A DNA stretch of 64,000 nucleotides. It comes from an uncultured Candidatus Thioglobus sp. Lineage in GTDB: Bacteria; Pseudomonadota; Gammaproteobacteria; PS1; Pseudothioglobaceae. This document shows, piece by piece, positions 28,357 to 37,946 of the stretch. The first letter of the stretch is position 1. The number at the start of each line of letters is the position of its first letter. The stretch covers positions 1 to 64,000 of the forward strand of contig FXLX01000001.1 in assembly GCA_900180385.1 (NCBI GenBank), written 5' to 3'. The position numbers were made by a program, and so were the translations under genes. The notes beneath the pieces are model-generated. The model was not told the DNA's origin. It made no database searches and saw only the letters and a list, made by a program, of their open reading frames with translations.

Positions 28357-30381
28357 ATGGATACATTAACCATGGCCATCGGGGCTTCAATTATTGCTGT
28401 TTTATACGGCTTATACACAATGTCTTGGATTTACAAACAACCACCAGGCAGTGACAAAATGAAAGAAATTTCAGACGCAATTGCAGAGGGTGCTAGTGCT
28501 TATCTGAATAGACAATACACAACCATTGGTATGGTTGGTGTCGTTCTATTGATTGTAATCACTTACTTTTTAGGAATGTCGGTTGGTATTGGCTTCTTAA
28601 TTGGCGCTGTACTGTCAGGTTTAACAGGCTATATTGGTATGAACGTATCAGTTAAATCTAACTGTCGTACTGCTGAAGCTGCTAAAAACGGCATGAATGC
28701 TGCTTTCCAGGTTGCCTTTAAAGGTGGTGCAATCACGGGTATGCTGGTAGTAGGATTAGCATTATTAGGTGTTTCTGGATTCTACATGGGCTTGATTGCT
28801 TTTGAAGTTCCACAAAAAGAAGCATTACACGCATTGATTGGTTTAGCATTTGGTGGCTCATTAATCTCTATCTTTGCACGTTTAGGCGGCGGTATTTTTA
28901 CCAAAGGTGCTGACGTTGGTGCAGATATTGTTGGTAAAGTTGAAGCTGGCATTCCAGAAGATGACCCACGCAACCCTGCAGTAATTGCAGATAACGTAGG
29001 TGATAACGTAGGTGACTGTGCAGGTATGGCAGCAGACTTATTCGAAACTTATGCAGTAACTATTGTTGCAACAATGATGCTTGCAGGTGTCTTAGGCTTG
29101 GGCGAAAGTGCCATTCTTTATCCATTAGCGCTAGGCGCAGTATCTATCATTGCTTCTATTATTGGTACTTTCTTTGTTAAAGTGGCAGATGGCGGCTCTA
29201 TCATGGGCGCTTTGTATAAAGGTTTAATTGTATCTGCAGTATTAGCGGCAATCGCTTTCTACTTTGTTACGATGGACATGGGCATGGGTATGAATTTATT
29301 CTACGCATCATTAATCGGCTTAGGATTGACTGCTGTCATGGTTGTGGCTACTGAATACTATACTGCAACTGAGCATAAGCCAGTACAGCATATTGCAGAG
29401 GCTTCTAAAACAGGTGACGGTACTAACGTTATCGCTGGTATCGGCTTAAGTATGAAATCTACAGCAATTCCTGTATTAGCCGTTTGTGCTAGTATTTGGG
29501 GTGCGCATGCATTAGGTGGCTTGTACGGTATTGCTATTGCAGCAACTGCTATGCTGTCTATGACGGGTGTTATTGTTGCATTAGATGCCTATGGCCCTAT
29601 TACTGATAATGCTGGTGGTATTGCTGAAATGGCTAACTTACCTGAAGAGATTCGTAATATTACAGATCCGCTAGATGCAGTAGGTAATACAACTAAAGCA
29701 GTAACTAAAGGCTATGCAATTGGTTCAGCAGGTCTTGCAGCATTAGTATTGTTTGCTGACTTTACTAATGAGTTAAATACTAGAGTCGGATTCGACCCTA
29801 TCACGTTTGATTTATCAAACCACATGGTAATTATTGGCTTGTTCTTAGGTGGCTTGGTGCCTTACTTATTTGGTGCAATGGCAATGGAGGCCGTAGGTCG
29901 TGCAGCAGGTGACATTGTTGAAGAGGTGCGTAGACAGTTTAGAGAGATGCCGGGCATTATGGATTATACGCAGAAGCCTGACTACTCAAAAGCAGTTGAC
30001 ATGTTAACAAAATCTGCGATTAGAGAGATGATTGTACCGTCAATTTTGCCAATCTTATTCCCAGTGGCAGTTGGTTTGTTACTAGGTGCTGAAGCGTTAG
30101 GTGGATTATTAATCGGCTCTATCGCGACAGGTATCTTTGTTGCTATCTCTATGACTACTGGTGGTGGTGCTTGGGACAATGCCAAGAAGTACATCGAAGA
30201 TGGCCAACTGGGTGAAGGTCATGGAAAAGGATCAGACACGCACAAAGCTGCAATCACGGGTGATACCGTAGGTGATCCGTATAAAGATACGGCTGGTCCT
30301 GCGATCAACCCACTGATCAAGATTATCAACATCGTTGCAATCATGATCATTCCTTTATTAGGCGCCCCTTTACTAGGGTAG
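28357..30381 (+). CDS. hppA: Membrane-bound pyrophosphatase (K+-independent H+-translocating type)
   Basis: 674 residues with about 16 membrane helices. Catalytic loops are visible: [20 protein letters not shown] with [20 protein letters not shown] near residues 185-225, and [18 protein letters not shown] near residue 640. The segment [18 protein letters not shown] carries Lys and Thr at the positions that mark K+-independent H+-PPases. It couples PPi hydrolysis to proton export, or makes PPi at the expense of the gradient. Its TACAAT-containing upstream region suggests a separate promoter; a terminator follows at 30396. Confidence 0.95.
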   Translation: MDTLTMAIGASIIAVLYGLYTMSWIYKQPPGSDKMKEISDAIAEGASAYLNRQYTTIGMVGVVLLIVITYFLGMSVGIGFLIGAVLSGLTGYIGMNVSVKSNCRTAEAAKNGMNAAFQVAFKGGAITGMLVVGLALLGVSGFYMGLIAFEVPQKEALHALIGLAFGGSLISIFARLGGGIFTKGADVGADIVGKVEAGIPEDDPRNPAVIADNVGDNVGDCAGMAADLFETYAVTIVATMMLAGVLGLGESAILYPLALGAVSIIASIIGTFFVKVADGGSIMGALYKGLIVSAVLAAIAFYFVTMDMGMGMNLFYASLIGLGLTAVMVVATEYYTATEHKPVQHIAEASKTGDGTNVIAGIGLSMKSTAIPVLAVCASIWGAHALGGLYGIAIAATAMLSMTGVIVALDAYGPITDNAGGIAEMANLPEEIRNITDPLDAVGNTTKAVTKGYAIGSAGLAALVLFADFTNELNTRVGFDPITFDLSNHMVIIGLFLGGLVPYLFGAMAMEAVGRAAGDIVEEVRRQFREMPGIMDYTQKPDYSKAVDMLTKSAIREMIVPSILPILFPVAVGLLLGAEALGGLLIGSIATGIFVAISMTTGGGAWDNAKKYIEDGQLGEGHGKGSDTHKAAITGDTVGDPYKDTAGPAINPLIKIINIVAIMIIPLLGAPLLG

Positions 30382-30395
30382 ATTAATTAAAGGAT

Positions 30396-30425
30396 AAAAA
30401 GGTGTGCCATTGCACACCTTTTTTT
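30396..30425 (+). terminator. Rho-independent terminator after hppA
   Basis: Stem AAGGTGTGC/GCACACCTT with loop CATT and a T-run. Confidence 0.9.
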
Positions 30426-30449
30426 CGTCTTATCTAAAATACGGGCAAT

Positions 30450-30477
30450 AAAAAAGGAGTGCAGTTGCACTCCTTTT
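30450..30477 (-). terminator. Rho-independent terminator ending the operon 31752-30498
   Basis: Stem AAAAGGAGTGC/GCACTCCTTTT with loop AGTT; on the minus strand it is followed by a T-run. Confidence 0.88.
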
Positions 30478-30497
30478 CTTGTATCACTGATTACGCT

Positions 30498-30869
30498 TTA
30501 AATGCCCGTACCTTTGTGAATTTGAACATTCATACCTTTGGTATTCTTAGTTAGTACAAAGTCTGCTTGAGCCTTTAACAGCTTATCTGTGCATTCATGT
30601 AAATCTGTGTATTCATCCTGACCGGTATCGAATCGTTTATCTTTTAAATAATAGAAAAAACTCTTGTATTTAAAATCATCCATTTTGATAATGATAAAAG
30701 TTGAGTTAGGATCTTCCCAAACAGCAGCTGGAAATAACGTAGGATTTTCTTCACCTTCTTTGGTTATTTCAATATCAGCAAGATGAACCTCTTTTTTCTC
30801 TTTTCTCCAGCGATTATCAAGATTTTTTTGGATAGTCGTAATTTCAGACTCGGTAAATTCTACACTCAT
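30498..30869 (-). CDS. Hypothetical soluble protein, last gene of a three-gene operon
   Basis: 123 residues, charged, with no signal peptide, no Cys cluster and no motif I recognise. It contains a repeated acidic/aromatic central part (MDDFKYKSFFYYLKDKRFD) and ends GMNVQIHKGTGI. The start lies four bases after the stop of the FKBP-like gene, so it is probably cotranscribed with it and with the 121-aa gene. Its position behind aprMBA and beside hppA suggests a conserved lineage-specific protein; no function can be given. Confidence 0.65.
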   Translation of the reverse strand: MSVEFTESEITTIQKNLDNRWRKEKKEVHLADIEITKEGEENPTLFPAAVWEDPNSTFIIIKMDDFKYKSFFYYLKDKRFDTGQDEYTDLHECTDKLLKAQADFVLTKNTKGMNVQIHKGTGI

Positions 30870-30873
30870 AATA

Positions 30874-31380
30874 TTATGTTTGACTTAGTATCTCTTCTAA
30901 ACTTGGCTCGGAATCAGTTGTACCGCCCGCTTCCATTTCTTCAATAGTTGCATCACGAACTAATAAAATTTCTAATACAAACTTAACATCACGCCCACAC
31001 AATGGATTGTTGCCATCAATGGTAACTGTTTCATCATCCACTTTGGTCACTAAGAATTCTTTAGGCTGGCCATCTTTATTTTCCATAGTCACTTTAGTGC
31101 CAATCTTTCGATACTCTTGTGGAACGTTTTCGATTTTATCAATAAAAACTAAAGTCTCATCTCTTGGACCGTATAGTTTTTCAACATCGATTTTAATCTC
31201 AATAATATCGCCCTTTTCACGGCCTTCTAATTCAGCAAGAACTTGCTTGCCTAAAACATCATTAGCGCCATGAACATAACCAACAGGATACTCAATACTA
31301 GAGAAAACACTATTCGTTTTTTGATCTACTACTTTGTAGATTAATTCAACGTATTTAGACTCTTCAATAAAATCAGACAT
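30874..31380 (-). CDS. FKBP-type peptidyl-prolyl isomerase/chaperone (SlyD-like)
   Basis: 168 residues. The FKBP fold is interrupted by an inserted IF domain as in SlyD: the N-terminal part ends in LAELEGREKGDIIEIKI, the insert covers roughly residues 70-125, and VTIDGNNPLCGRDVKF near residue 128 is the diagnostic DGNHPLAGK-type motif. The metal-binding His-rich tail of SlyD is absent; the tail is acidic instead. It is likely a cytoplasmic folding helper. It is the middle gene of an operon directly downstream of aprA, so a role in maturing a neighbour is possible and unproven. Confidence 0.82.
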   Translation of the reverse strand: MSDFIEESKYVELIYKVVDQKTNSVFSSIEYPVGYVHGANDVLGKQVLAELEGREKGDIIEIKIDVEKLYGPRDETLVFIDKIENVPQEYRKIGTKVTMENKDGQPKEFLVTKVDDETVTIDGNNPLCGRDVKFVLEILLVRDATIEEMEAGGTTDSEPSLEEILSQT

Positions 31381-31386
31381 AAGAAT

Positions 31387-31752
31387 TTAAAAAATGGTTG
31401 CACCAAAAATTTTAACAACATTATCTTCGTAACCCAATACTAGACGACCAAGATACTCACCTGCTTTTTCACTGTTAAGCTTACCATTATTAGTTTGTCT
31501 GTATAAAACAGTAACATGTTCGCCACGACGAATCATGCCTAAATAGTCAGCACCTTTCTCTAAGCCTTTGGTAAGTTCACTACGCGCAAACTGTTTTCCC
31601 ATTTCAACTTCATTTGCACCACGCAAAAATCCTTCTGAGAAGTTACGGGTAAAGGCGCCATAGTTAGCGTTGTTAGAGAATTTAATCAAGTCATCCCAAA
31701 AAGGATGGGCGATGGCTAGGATCTCTTCGTCTGTTTTTTCAATAATATTCAT
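31387..31752 (-). CDS. Hypothetical protein, first gene of the FKBP operon
   Basis: 121 residues, soluble. The N-terminal half (AHPFWDDLIKFSNNANYGAF) suggests an alpha-helical cone of the NTF2/SnoaL type, but the match is weak and I leave it unnamed. Its ATG (31752) follows a -10-like TATAAG and an inverted repeat at 31774-31798. The stop is six bases before the FKBP-like start. Confidence 0.6.
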   Translation of the reverse strand: MNIIEKTDEEILAIAHPFWDDLIKFSNNANYGAFTRNFSEGFLRGANEVEMGKQFARSELTKGLEKGADYLGMIRRGEHVTVLYRQTNNGKLNSEKAGEYLGRLVLGYEDNVVKIFGATIF

Positions 31753-31773
31753 TATTTAATACTCCACTCTTTT

Positions 31774-31798
31774 TTAACACTCCCTTAAAGGGTGCTAA
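31774..31798 (-). promoter_or_regulatory. CIRCE-like inverted repeat over a predicted transcription start
   Basis: TTAACACTC (31774-31782), 7-bp spacer, GGGTGCTAA (31790-31798). The arms resemble the HrcA operator (TTAGCACTC-N9-GAGTGCTAA) but the spacer is two bases short. A minus-strand TATAAG at 31804-31799 puts the start inside the repeat, a repressor-like position. Confidence 0.4.
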
Positions 31799-31848
31799 CT
31801 TATATTTTTTTATTTATTGTAAGTCTTTTGTTAAAACCTACAATAGAT

Positions 31849-31883
31849 AAAAAAGACCAATCTGCAATAGATTGGTCTTTTTA
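31849..31883 (-). terminator. Bidirectional terminator after aprA
   Basis: 13-bp stem AAAAGACCAATCT/AGATTGGTCTTTT with loop GCAAT, T-rich on both strands. It separates aprMBA from the downstream FKBP operon. Confidence 0.9.
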
Positions 31884-31913
31884 TCAAAATAGAAATTTAA
31901 TTTCTATTTATGG

Positions 31914-33806
31914 TTATTCATCGTTTACCAAATGGTAACAAGGAGCTTTACTCATTGTGTACGCACCTGTGTCGCGATCACGATGAGAAACTGTCAATAC
32001 ATGCCAGTTATCATCATCAAGTTTCATCGCATCACCACGGTAGTAGTAACCAGGCCAGCGAGTTTCCTTACGGAAGAACGTATGCTGGAATACACACTCA
32101 GAAGTACGATGACGGTGTTTAAGCTCCCATGCACGCATTAACTGGTGAATATCTTCAGCGCCCAACTTCTCTAGATCTTCTTCCATGATAGCCATTTTCT
32201 GCATACCCATGTTAAGAAGCTTATCGTTAGTCATGTAAGAAACTGTTACACCACCACAGTACTCGTCCATAATCTTCTGAAGACGCTGCAGGCCAGGCAT
32301 CGGAAGAATGTAGCTCGGAGATACTGTACCAGCAACGATTTCGTTACGGCCAATTCTGTAAGTCTCAAGTGGCTGGAAGATTTGCGCTTTACGATCAGCA
32401 ATTTGCTTATCAGAAACAACAATACCTTCACCTTTACCGTCGTCAACGTATTGACAAGCAGCTTTAGCAGCTAGACGGCCTTCAGTAAATGAACCTGATG
32501 AGAATGCGTGTGGCGTTCCACCAACAGCATCACCTGCACCAAATAAACCTTCAACAGAAGTCATACGGTTATAACCCCAGAAGTACTCTGGTGGAGATAG
32601 ATCCGCAGGACCTGAACACCATGCGCCACATGCAGTTGCGTGTGAACCCATAACGTATGGCTCAGAAGTTGTTAACTCAGGGTTAATGTACTTTGGATCG
32701 ATGTCTGTTGCAGCCCATAATACCGCTTGACCAACAGTCATACCTAGGAAATTTTCCCAACCAACTTCTTCTAAATGAGGGTCTTGGAATGCTTCCATTG
32801 TTACCATGTGAATCGGACCACGACCTGCATTTATTTCAGAAATAATTGCAGAAGTACGTAGACAAGTAGGAATTGGACGTGCAGAAACGTGAGACGCTTC
32901 AGTATTTAAGTAACGCTTACCAACTCTTTCTTCTAATTCAGGGAACCAATTAGACTCATACTCTTCACCATAACCATTCTGGGTGTAAGTATGTAAATGT
33001 AGGAAGTATGCGCCAACTGGACCATAACCGTCTTTAAAACGTGCAAGAACGATACGGTTTTCCATTTGTGTCATCTTCGCACCAGCTTCAATTAATAAGC
33101 CATATGCAGAACCAGAAGACCACGGAGCATACCATACACGACCAGCACCTTCACCTACAGAACGAGGCTTAAAGATGTTAGAAGCACCACCAGCACCAAC
33201 GATAGTCGCTTTAGATTTAAATACGTGGTAGTTACCAGTACGTACGTTAAAACCAACACAACCCGCAACGCGGTTATCTTTAGCATCATCCATCAACAAG
33301 TGAGTAACCATAATACGGTTGTACACCTTGTCAGCTTGCTTAGTCGCAGCTTCAGCAACGATAGGCTTGTATGATTCACCATGAATCATGATCTGCCACT
33401 TACCTTCACGCATATATGCGCCTTTAGCAAGACCTTCAGCATTTTCACGCTTAGGATCTTTCATAAGTGGTAAGCCCCACTCTTCGAACTTATGTACCGC
33501 AGAGTCAACGTGCCTAGCCATATCAAAAAGTAAATCTTCACGAACCATACCCATTAAGTCAATACGTGCATAACGTACGTGATCTTCAGGATTGTTTTCG
33601 CCGAAACGAGTACCCATGTAACAGTTAATTGCGTAAAGACCTTGAGCAACAGCACCTGAACGGTTGATGTTTGCTTTCTCAGCGATTACAATTTTCTTGT
33701 TACGGCCCCAGTATCTAGCTTCATAAGCGGCACCAGTACCACCTAAGCCAGCACCAACAACAAGGATATCAATATTGTCTTCTACAATAGTTTTACAATG
33801 ACTCAT
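31914..33806 (-). CDS. aprA: Adenylylsulfate reductase, alpha subunit
   Basis: 630 residues, flavoprotein of the succinate dehydrogenase/fumarate reductase family. The FAD dinucleotide motif is ILVVGAGLGGTGAAYEA near residue 14; NRSGAVAQGLYAINCYMG near residue 50 and TACGAWCSGPADLSPPEYFWGYNRMTS near residue 400 are AprA signatures. With AprB it oxidises sulfite plus AMP to APS in the cytoplasm. The start overlaps the aprB stop by 14 bases, so translation is coupled. The operon order is aprM-aprB-aprA. Confidence 0.97.
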   Translation of the reverse strand: MSHCKTIVEDNIDILVVGAGLGGTGAAYEARYWGRNKKIVIAEKANINRSGAVAQGLYAINCYMGTRFGENNPEDHVRYARIDLMGMVREDLLFDMARHVDSAVHKFEEWGLPLMKDPKRENAEGLAKGAYMREGKWQIMIHGESYKPIVAEAATKQADKVYNRIMVTHLLMDDAKDNRVAGCVGFNVRTGNYHVFKSKATIVGAGGASNIFKPRSVGEGAGRVWYAPWSSGSAYGLLIEAGAKMTQMENRIVLARFKDGYGPVGAYFLHLHTYTQNGYGEEYESNWFPELEERVGKRYLNTEASHVSARPIPTCLRTSAIISEINAGRGPIHMVTMEAFQDPHLEEVGWENFLGMTVGQAVLWAATDIDPKYINPELTTSEPYVMGSHATACGAWCSGPADLSPPEYFWGYNRMTSVEGLFGAGDAVGGTPHAFSSGSFTEGRLAAKAACQYVDDGKGEGIVVSDKQIADRKAQIFQPLETYRIGRNEIVAGTVSPSYILPMPGLQRLQKIMDEYCGGVTVSYMTNDKLLNMGMQKMAIMEEDLEKLGAEDIHQLMRAWELKHRHRTSECVFQHTFFRKETRWPGYYYRGDAMKLDDDNWHVLTVSHRDRDTGAYTMSKAPCYHLVNDE

Positions 33807-34284
33807 GGTATTCGCCTCCAGCTTTTAATGATAATTTGTTAGTTTCTAACGTATGTAAACCACCATCATCCATACGGATGTACTTAGGTTCAAATGCTAA
33901 TAACTCAGAGTTACGCATTTCAGCTGTAGGCTCATCCAATTCTCTAAAGTCTTGGATTTTAGTTCCCCATGGCTGAGTAGTGATTGGTGATAAGAAGTTC
34001 TTAACACGGCCGTCACGGAATTTAACTCTCCATGCGATCGTACCTTTCTCTTCATCACGAATAGTACGTACACTGTGACCTAGTGGTGCAAAGTCTGCGT
34101 AACCACGTACGTCAATAGCTTGGTGTGGACATGCTTTTACACATGAATAGCACTCCCAACACATATTAGGTTCAATGTTATAAGCACGACGATATTTTTC
34201 GTCAATGTGCATAATGTCAGATGGGCAGATATCTACACAATGTCCACAACCATCACAACGAGTCATATATACAAAAGTTGGCAT
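33793..34284 (-). CDS. aprB: Adenylylsulfate reductase, beta subunit
   Basis: 163 residues. Two [4Fe-4S] ferredoxin motifs, CDGCGHCVDICPSD near residue 10 and CWECYSCVKACPHQA near residue 42, are followed by a long C-terminal extension that wraps around AprA. It transfers electrons between the AprA flavin and the membrane partner AprM. It lies 27 bases after aprM. Confidence 0.97.
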   Translation of the reverse strand: MPTFVYMTRCDGCGHCVDICPSDIMHIDEKYRRAYNIEPNMCWECYSCVKACPHQAIDVRGYADFAPLGHSVRTIRDEEKGTIAWRVKFRDGRVKNFLSPITTQPWGTKIQDFRELDEPTAEMRNSELLAFEPKYIRMDDGGLHTLETNKLSLKAGGEYHESL

Positions 34285-34311
34285 ATTATTTTCTCTCTTA
34301 ATTAGTTAATA

Positions 34312-35202
34312 TTAGTAGTGCTTAGGCGCTTCGCGCTTAATACCTAGACCCATATCCATTGGTGCATCCTTAAGAAGCTCCATAGAGTGTCTGTTTTGCT
34401 GGAAATCATCATCTGCAGCAGTTTTGCCACCAAATCTAGTTTCATGAGGCAAGTTCTCGTTTGTACCATTAGCCTTAATGATGCGCTTGTTGTAAGCTGC
34501 AGCAGGCTTGAAGAACATGTGAGAGAATTTAGACCAGTAAACGCCACCAAATAATGATGCTGTTGAAAGGATAACTAGCATAAACCAAATACCTTCGCCG
34601 CCACCAGTGTAAGACCAACCTAAAGCGGTTACTGATGTTGCCATTAATGATAATGAAAACATATCTTTTCTAAGTGTAATACTATTCCAAGCAACGCCTT
34701 CAGCTTGACCGTCAACTTTGAATGAGAACCAGAACCAGAAAGTACCGATAAACAACATAATTACACCAGTATTCCATACTTGAGCCAATGTAGCGTCAGC
34801 TGCATTTTCACCAAAGATAATCATTGCAGTTGCTGCGTTGAATAGGATGAAACCATACATAGTTAAGATGTGAACTAAACGACGAATAGGGTTTGCAAAT
34901 TCACCAGCTGTAGCAACATCAGTTACGATAGTGCTTACAAGAATACCAGCTTTATCACCAGCACTAAGCTGTGTCAATCTAGTGTCTTCTTTACCAACAG
35001 TACAAACTGCATTGCCAGCTGCTAAATCTTTCTCTGCTTTTGCAGCTGCATCAAAGAAATACGTTGTACTTCCTTTATGAATTAGATCTGCAATTGTCAT
35101 AAGTATTACCAATGCAATCATTACGATTACATAAGTTTGCATACTCTCATATCCGATGCTTTCCACTAACGTGGCAATCGGTGTGGTACTGAAATTGATC
35201 AT
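34312..35202 (-). CDS. aprM: Adenylylsulfate reductase membrane anchor AprM
   Basis: 296 residues with about six hydrophobic segments starting near residue 22 (TYVIVMIALVILMTIADLI) and ending near residue 225, and a polar C-terminal tail. The position directly before aprBA and the topology match AprM, the anchor used by many sulfur oxidisers to pass electrons from AprBA to the quinone pool in place of QmoABC. AAGGAGG precedes ATG 35202. A good sigma-70 promoter lies 118-146 bases upstream. Confidence 0.85.
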   Translation of the reverse strand: MINFSTTPIATLVESIGYESMQTYVIVMIALVILMTIADLIHKGSTTYFFDAAAKAEKDLAAGNAVCTVGKEDTRLTQLSAGDKAGILVSTIVTDVATAGEFANPIRRLVHILTMYGFILFNAATAMIIFGENAADATLAQVWNTGVIMLFIGTFWFWFSFKVDGQAEGVAWNSITLRKDMFSLSLMATSVTALGWSYTGGGEGIWFMLVILSTASLFGGVYWSKFSHMFFKPAAAYNKRIIKANGTNENLPHETRFGGKTAADDDFQQNRHSMELLKDAPMDMGLGIKREAPKHY

Positions 35203-35319
35203 AGTTTCATCCTCCTTAGGTTAAATCAATTACTTCATTGATGCTAAGCTTTCGCGTCGCGCTTCTCTCTCTTGTCTTCATTGTAGCCAACGCAACATGC
35301 GCTGGATCAAAATCCAACT

Positions 35320-35348
35320 ATTATACTTATTTAAAAGTTTGGTTTCAA
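35320..35348 (-). promoter_or_regulatory. Sigma-70 promoter of the aprMBA operon
   Basis: On the minus strand TTGAAA (35348-35343), exact 17-bp spacer, TATAAT (35325-35320). The predicted leader before the aprM ATG is about 110 nt. It separates aprMBA from sat, so the two units can be controlled independently. Confidence 0.72.
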
Positions 35349-35395
35349 TCAAAAGCCCCTTATTTTCATAAGAGGCTAGCGACTGGTGTTTGTCT

Positions 35396-36604
35396 TTACT
35401 TAGCTGAGTGCCCGCTTAACTTAATCTCAACTTTATCCTCTGCCTTAATTGTTGCGTAGTAGTCTTGCAACACTTTAGCAACTTCAGGGCGTGAGAACTC
35501 TTCAGGTAAATCTTCACCATCAGACAACATCTTACGAACCTTTGTACCTGAAAGCAACACGCGATCTTTAGGCTCATGCGGGCATGTCTTCACTGAAGAC
35601 ATTCCACCACATTCATGACACCAGAACGTCCAGTCAATTTTAAGTGGCTTAGTTATTAATGCATCTTCTGCAATTTCATCAAAGATGTTATGTGCATCAA
35701 ATGGACCGTAATAGTCATCAACACCCGCATGATCACGACCAACAATTAGATGTGAACAGCCGTAGTTTTGTCTGAATAAAGCATGTAATAACGCTTCACG
35801 AGGACCAGCATAACGCATGTCTAGTGGGTAACCTGACTGAAGGATTGTATTAGGAACAAAGTAATTCTCAATTAATGTTGAAATTGCTTCTGAGCGCACA
35901 TCAGCAGGAATATCGCCAGCCTTAAGGCCGCCTAATACTGAGTGAATCATTACACCATCACAAATTTCTACTGCAATTTTAGCTAGGTATTCATGTGAAC
36001 GGTGCATTGGGTTACGTGTTTGGAACGCTGCAACTGTTTTCCAGCCTTTGTCATCAAAGTATTGACGAGTTTCAGCAGGTGTCATGTATAACTCACCGAA
36101 CTTCGCAGGGAAGCCGCCGTCTGATAATACTTTAATAGGGCCAGCAAGGTTATATTTACCTTGAGCCTTAACCATAACAACACCTGGATGCGCATCTTCG
36201 GTCGTTTTAAATACTGACTCACACTCATGATCTTTGTCAATTGTGTATTTTTCAGTTACTGTCATTGTTGCAAGAACATCGCCTGATTTACCACTAACGA
36301 TTGCAACTTCATCACCGGCTTTAACCGCTTCATCATCTGTTGATAATGTTACTGGAATTGGCCAAAATAAGTCGTTAGCCATTGTCATGTTGTCACAAAT
36401 GCCTTGCCAGTCCGCTTTTCCCATAAAACCTTCTAATGGGTTAAAACCACCAATACCAAGCATAACTATGTCACCCTCTTCTCTAGAAGAACACGTAATT
36501 TTTGATAGAGTTTCAGCTCTTGCTAATTCTGCTGTTAACGCATCGCCTGATAATGCTAGTGCATTTAGCGTGTCGCTACCATGTGGCGGGACTAATTTTG
36601 ACAT
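35396..36604 (-). CDS. sat: Sulfate adenylyltransferase (dissimilatory, ATP-forming)
   Basis: 402 residues, homo-oligomeric Sat type. The ATP-binding [14 protein letters not shown] motif is near residue 200 and [18 protein letters not shown] near residue 275; a zinc-type Cys cluster [15 protein letters not shown] is near residue 325. In sulfur oxidisers it runs APS + PPi to ATP + sulfate. This uses the product of AprBA and the same PPi pool as Pfp and HppA. A TATAAT box on the minus strand (36642-36637) lies 33 bases before the ATG. Confidence 0.96.
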   Translation of the reverse strand: MSKLVPPHGSDTLNALALSGDALTAELARAETLSKITCSSREEGDIVMLGIGGFNPLEGFMGKADWQGICDNMTMANDLFWPIPVTLSTDDEAVKAGDEVAIVSGKSGDVLATMTVTEKYTIDKDHECESVFKTTEDAHPGVVMVKAQGKYNLAGPIKVLSDGGFPAKFGELYMTPAETRQYFDDKGWKTVAAFQTRNPMHRSHEYLAKIAVEICDGVMIHSVLGGLKAGDIPADVRSEAISTLIENYFVPNTILQSGYPLDMRYAGPREALLHALFRQNYGCSHLIVGRDHAGVDDYYGPFDAHNIFDEIAEDALITKPLKIDWTFWCHECGGMSSVKTCPHEPKDRVLLSGTKVRKMLSDGEDLPEEFSRPEVAKVLQDYYATIKAEDKVEIKLSGHSAK

Positions 36605-36681
36605 AGTACAATCCTATTAAGGTTTAAAGATAGAAAATTATACCTATTGTGGTTTTTTGCAAGAGGTTGATATAGAGATAG

Positions 36682-36709
36682 TTCTATATATCTCCAAGGA
36701 TATATAGAA
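36682..36709. promoter_or_regulatory. 11-bp perfect inverted repeat upstream of the sat promoter
   Basis: TTCTATATATC (36682-36692), 6-bp spacer, GATATATAGAA (36699-36709). It lies about 40-67 bases upstream of the sat -10 box, where an activator would bind. The lptA stop is at 36722, so an alternative role is a weak structure at the lptA end. Confidence 0.45.
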
Positions 36710-36721
36710 TAGAAATTACGA

Positions 36722-37201
36722 TCAAAGTTTAATCTTAAAGCGCACTCTTTGCGTACCGTCCTTTGATTTTTCAGCAATAACCTTGTCATTTTTAATATCG
36801 TAATCTAGCGTGCCACCACTAAATGAATCAAAGCCCTGGACTAAATGCGCATTGCCTTTTAAATGCACCATTTCTGTTTTGATCAAATAAGTAATATTAT
36901 CGGCTGTTGCCTCAACAAATCTAGCTTGATTAGGTTGGTTTTGCTTATAGTGTGCGCGGTGTTTTTTACTACCCTTGGCCAAAACTTTAGTTACTTCCTT
37001 TTGATTACTAAAAATTTGAATTTTTTCAGCGCTTAGGGTTAAAGAACCCTGAACTACACTAGCACTTCCTGTGTAAGTACTGATGTTTTTTGTCTCGTCA
37101 ATGACAACCGTATAAGCCTTTACGTTAATTGGCTTATCTTTATCACCTGGCATGGCAAAAACATTAAATGATAACAAACAAACAGCAAATAATTTATTCA
37201 T
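36722..37201 (-). CDS. lptA: Lipopolysaccharide transport periplasmic protein LptA
   Basis: 159 residues with an N-terminal signal peptide (MNKLFAVCLLSFNVFA) and one OstA/LptA beta-jellyroll: KPINVKAYTVVIDETKNIST, GSLTLSAEKIQI, and GNAHLVQGFDSFSGGTLDYD. It carries LPS across the periplasm as part of the Lpt bridge. Its start overlaps the lptC stop by 8 bases. lptB would be expected next but is not there; sat follows the lptA-sat gap upstream in the other direction. Confidence 0.9.
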   Translation of the reverse strand: MNKLFAVCLLSFNVFAMPGDKDKPINVKAYTVVIDETKNISTYTGSASVVQGSLTLSAEKIQIFSNQKEVTKVLAKGSKKHRAHYKQNQPNQARFVEATADNITYLIKTEMVHLKGNAHLVQGFDSFSGGTLDYDIKNDKVIAEKSKDGTQRVRFKIKL

Positions 37202-37946
37202 AAAAACCTACCACGCCACCTGTCAGCCTAATTTTTTGATTGGCATCTTCATACTTCATGCCAGTCGCTTTGATATCCGCCAACTGAGACTGGTAATGTA
37301 TCTTTTCATCAGTTCGGTACACGTCAAATCCACTGCTTTGATCAATAAATAAGTCTCTTGTATTAATAATAGAGCCAGAATCTTGAAACACTTTCACTTT
37401 TCCAGACATTTGCATTAATTCTTTTTGAACATGCATGCCCTGGGCAACGATCTTGGTATTTTCACCCAAATAAGTCACCTGTTTATTGCCAGCTATCTCA
37501 TCACTTTTGGTGCCGACTATCAACTCCGGAGTATTCATATTTATATTGCTGCCATCAGCGCCTTTAACTTTTACCTTGCCTTGAAATTTGATCTCTCCGC
37601 TATCAAAATAATTAGCGCGCTTTGAGCTAAGTGTGTATTCTATTTCTCCTTGCTCATTGTAAACACTGACCTTTGGTTCAATTAATAATGCAGGGGTATT
37701 TTTAAAATTGAAATAATAATCAGACTTAACAAAATGAGACAGACGCTGGTTTTCATCAAATTCTTGCAAGGCAAATTGATCAATTTTTTCTACGTAAGCT
37801 GCTTCATTATCTGTCAACACGTCTGGCTTCTGGACGCTAAGCTGTTCAAATGAATAAGGCAAGCCTTTCATCAAAATCCACATGGTGGCAATAATCACTA
37901 TAATGAAAACTGTAATTAATAAATTATGTCTTAATTGAAAATTCAT
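37194..37946 (-). CDS. lptC: LPS export protein LptC
   Basis: 250 residues from ATG 37946 (MNFQLRHNLLITVFII), longer than E. coli LptC (191). One N-terminal membrane helix (about 9-27) anchors a periplasmic beta-jellyroll with repeats such as IEYTLSSKRANYFDSGEIKFQGKVKV. It links the LptB2FG extractor to LptA. Its start codon physically overlaps that of the divergent thiE gene, so its promoter must lie inside thiE. Confidence 0.88.
   Translation of the reverse strand: MNFQLRHNLLITVFIIVIIATMWILMKGLPYSFEQLSVQKPDVLTDNEAAYVEKIDQFALQEFDENQRLSHFVKSDYYFNFKNTPALLIEPKVSVYNEQGEIEYTLSSKRANYFDSGEIKFQGKVKVKGADGSNINMNTPELIVGTKSDEIAGNKQVTYLGENTKIVAQGMHVQKELMQMSGKVKVFQDSGSIINTRDLFIDQSSGFDVYRTDEKIHYQSQLADIKATGMKYEDANQKIRLTGGVVGFYE

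Noticed and set aside
31774..31798. A genuine CIRCE element
   Set aside because: Spacer is 7 instead of 9 and both arms deviate by one base; recorded only as CIRCE-like.
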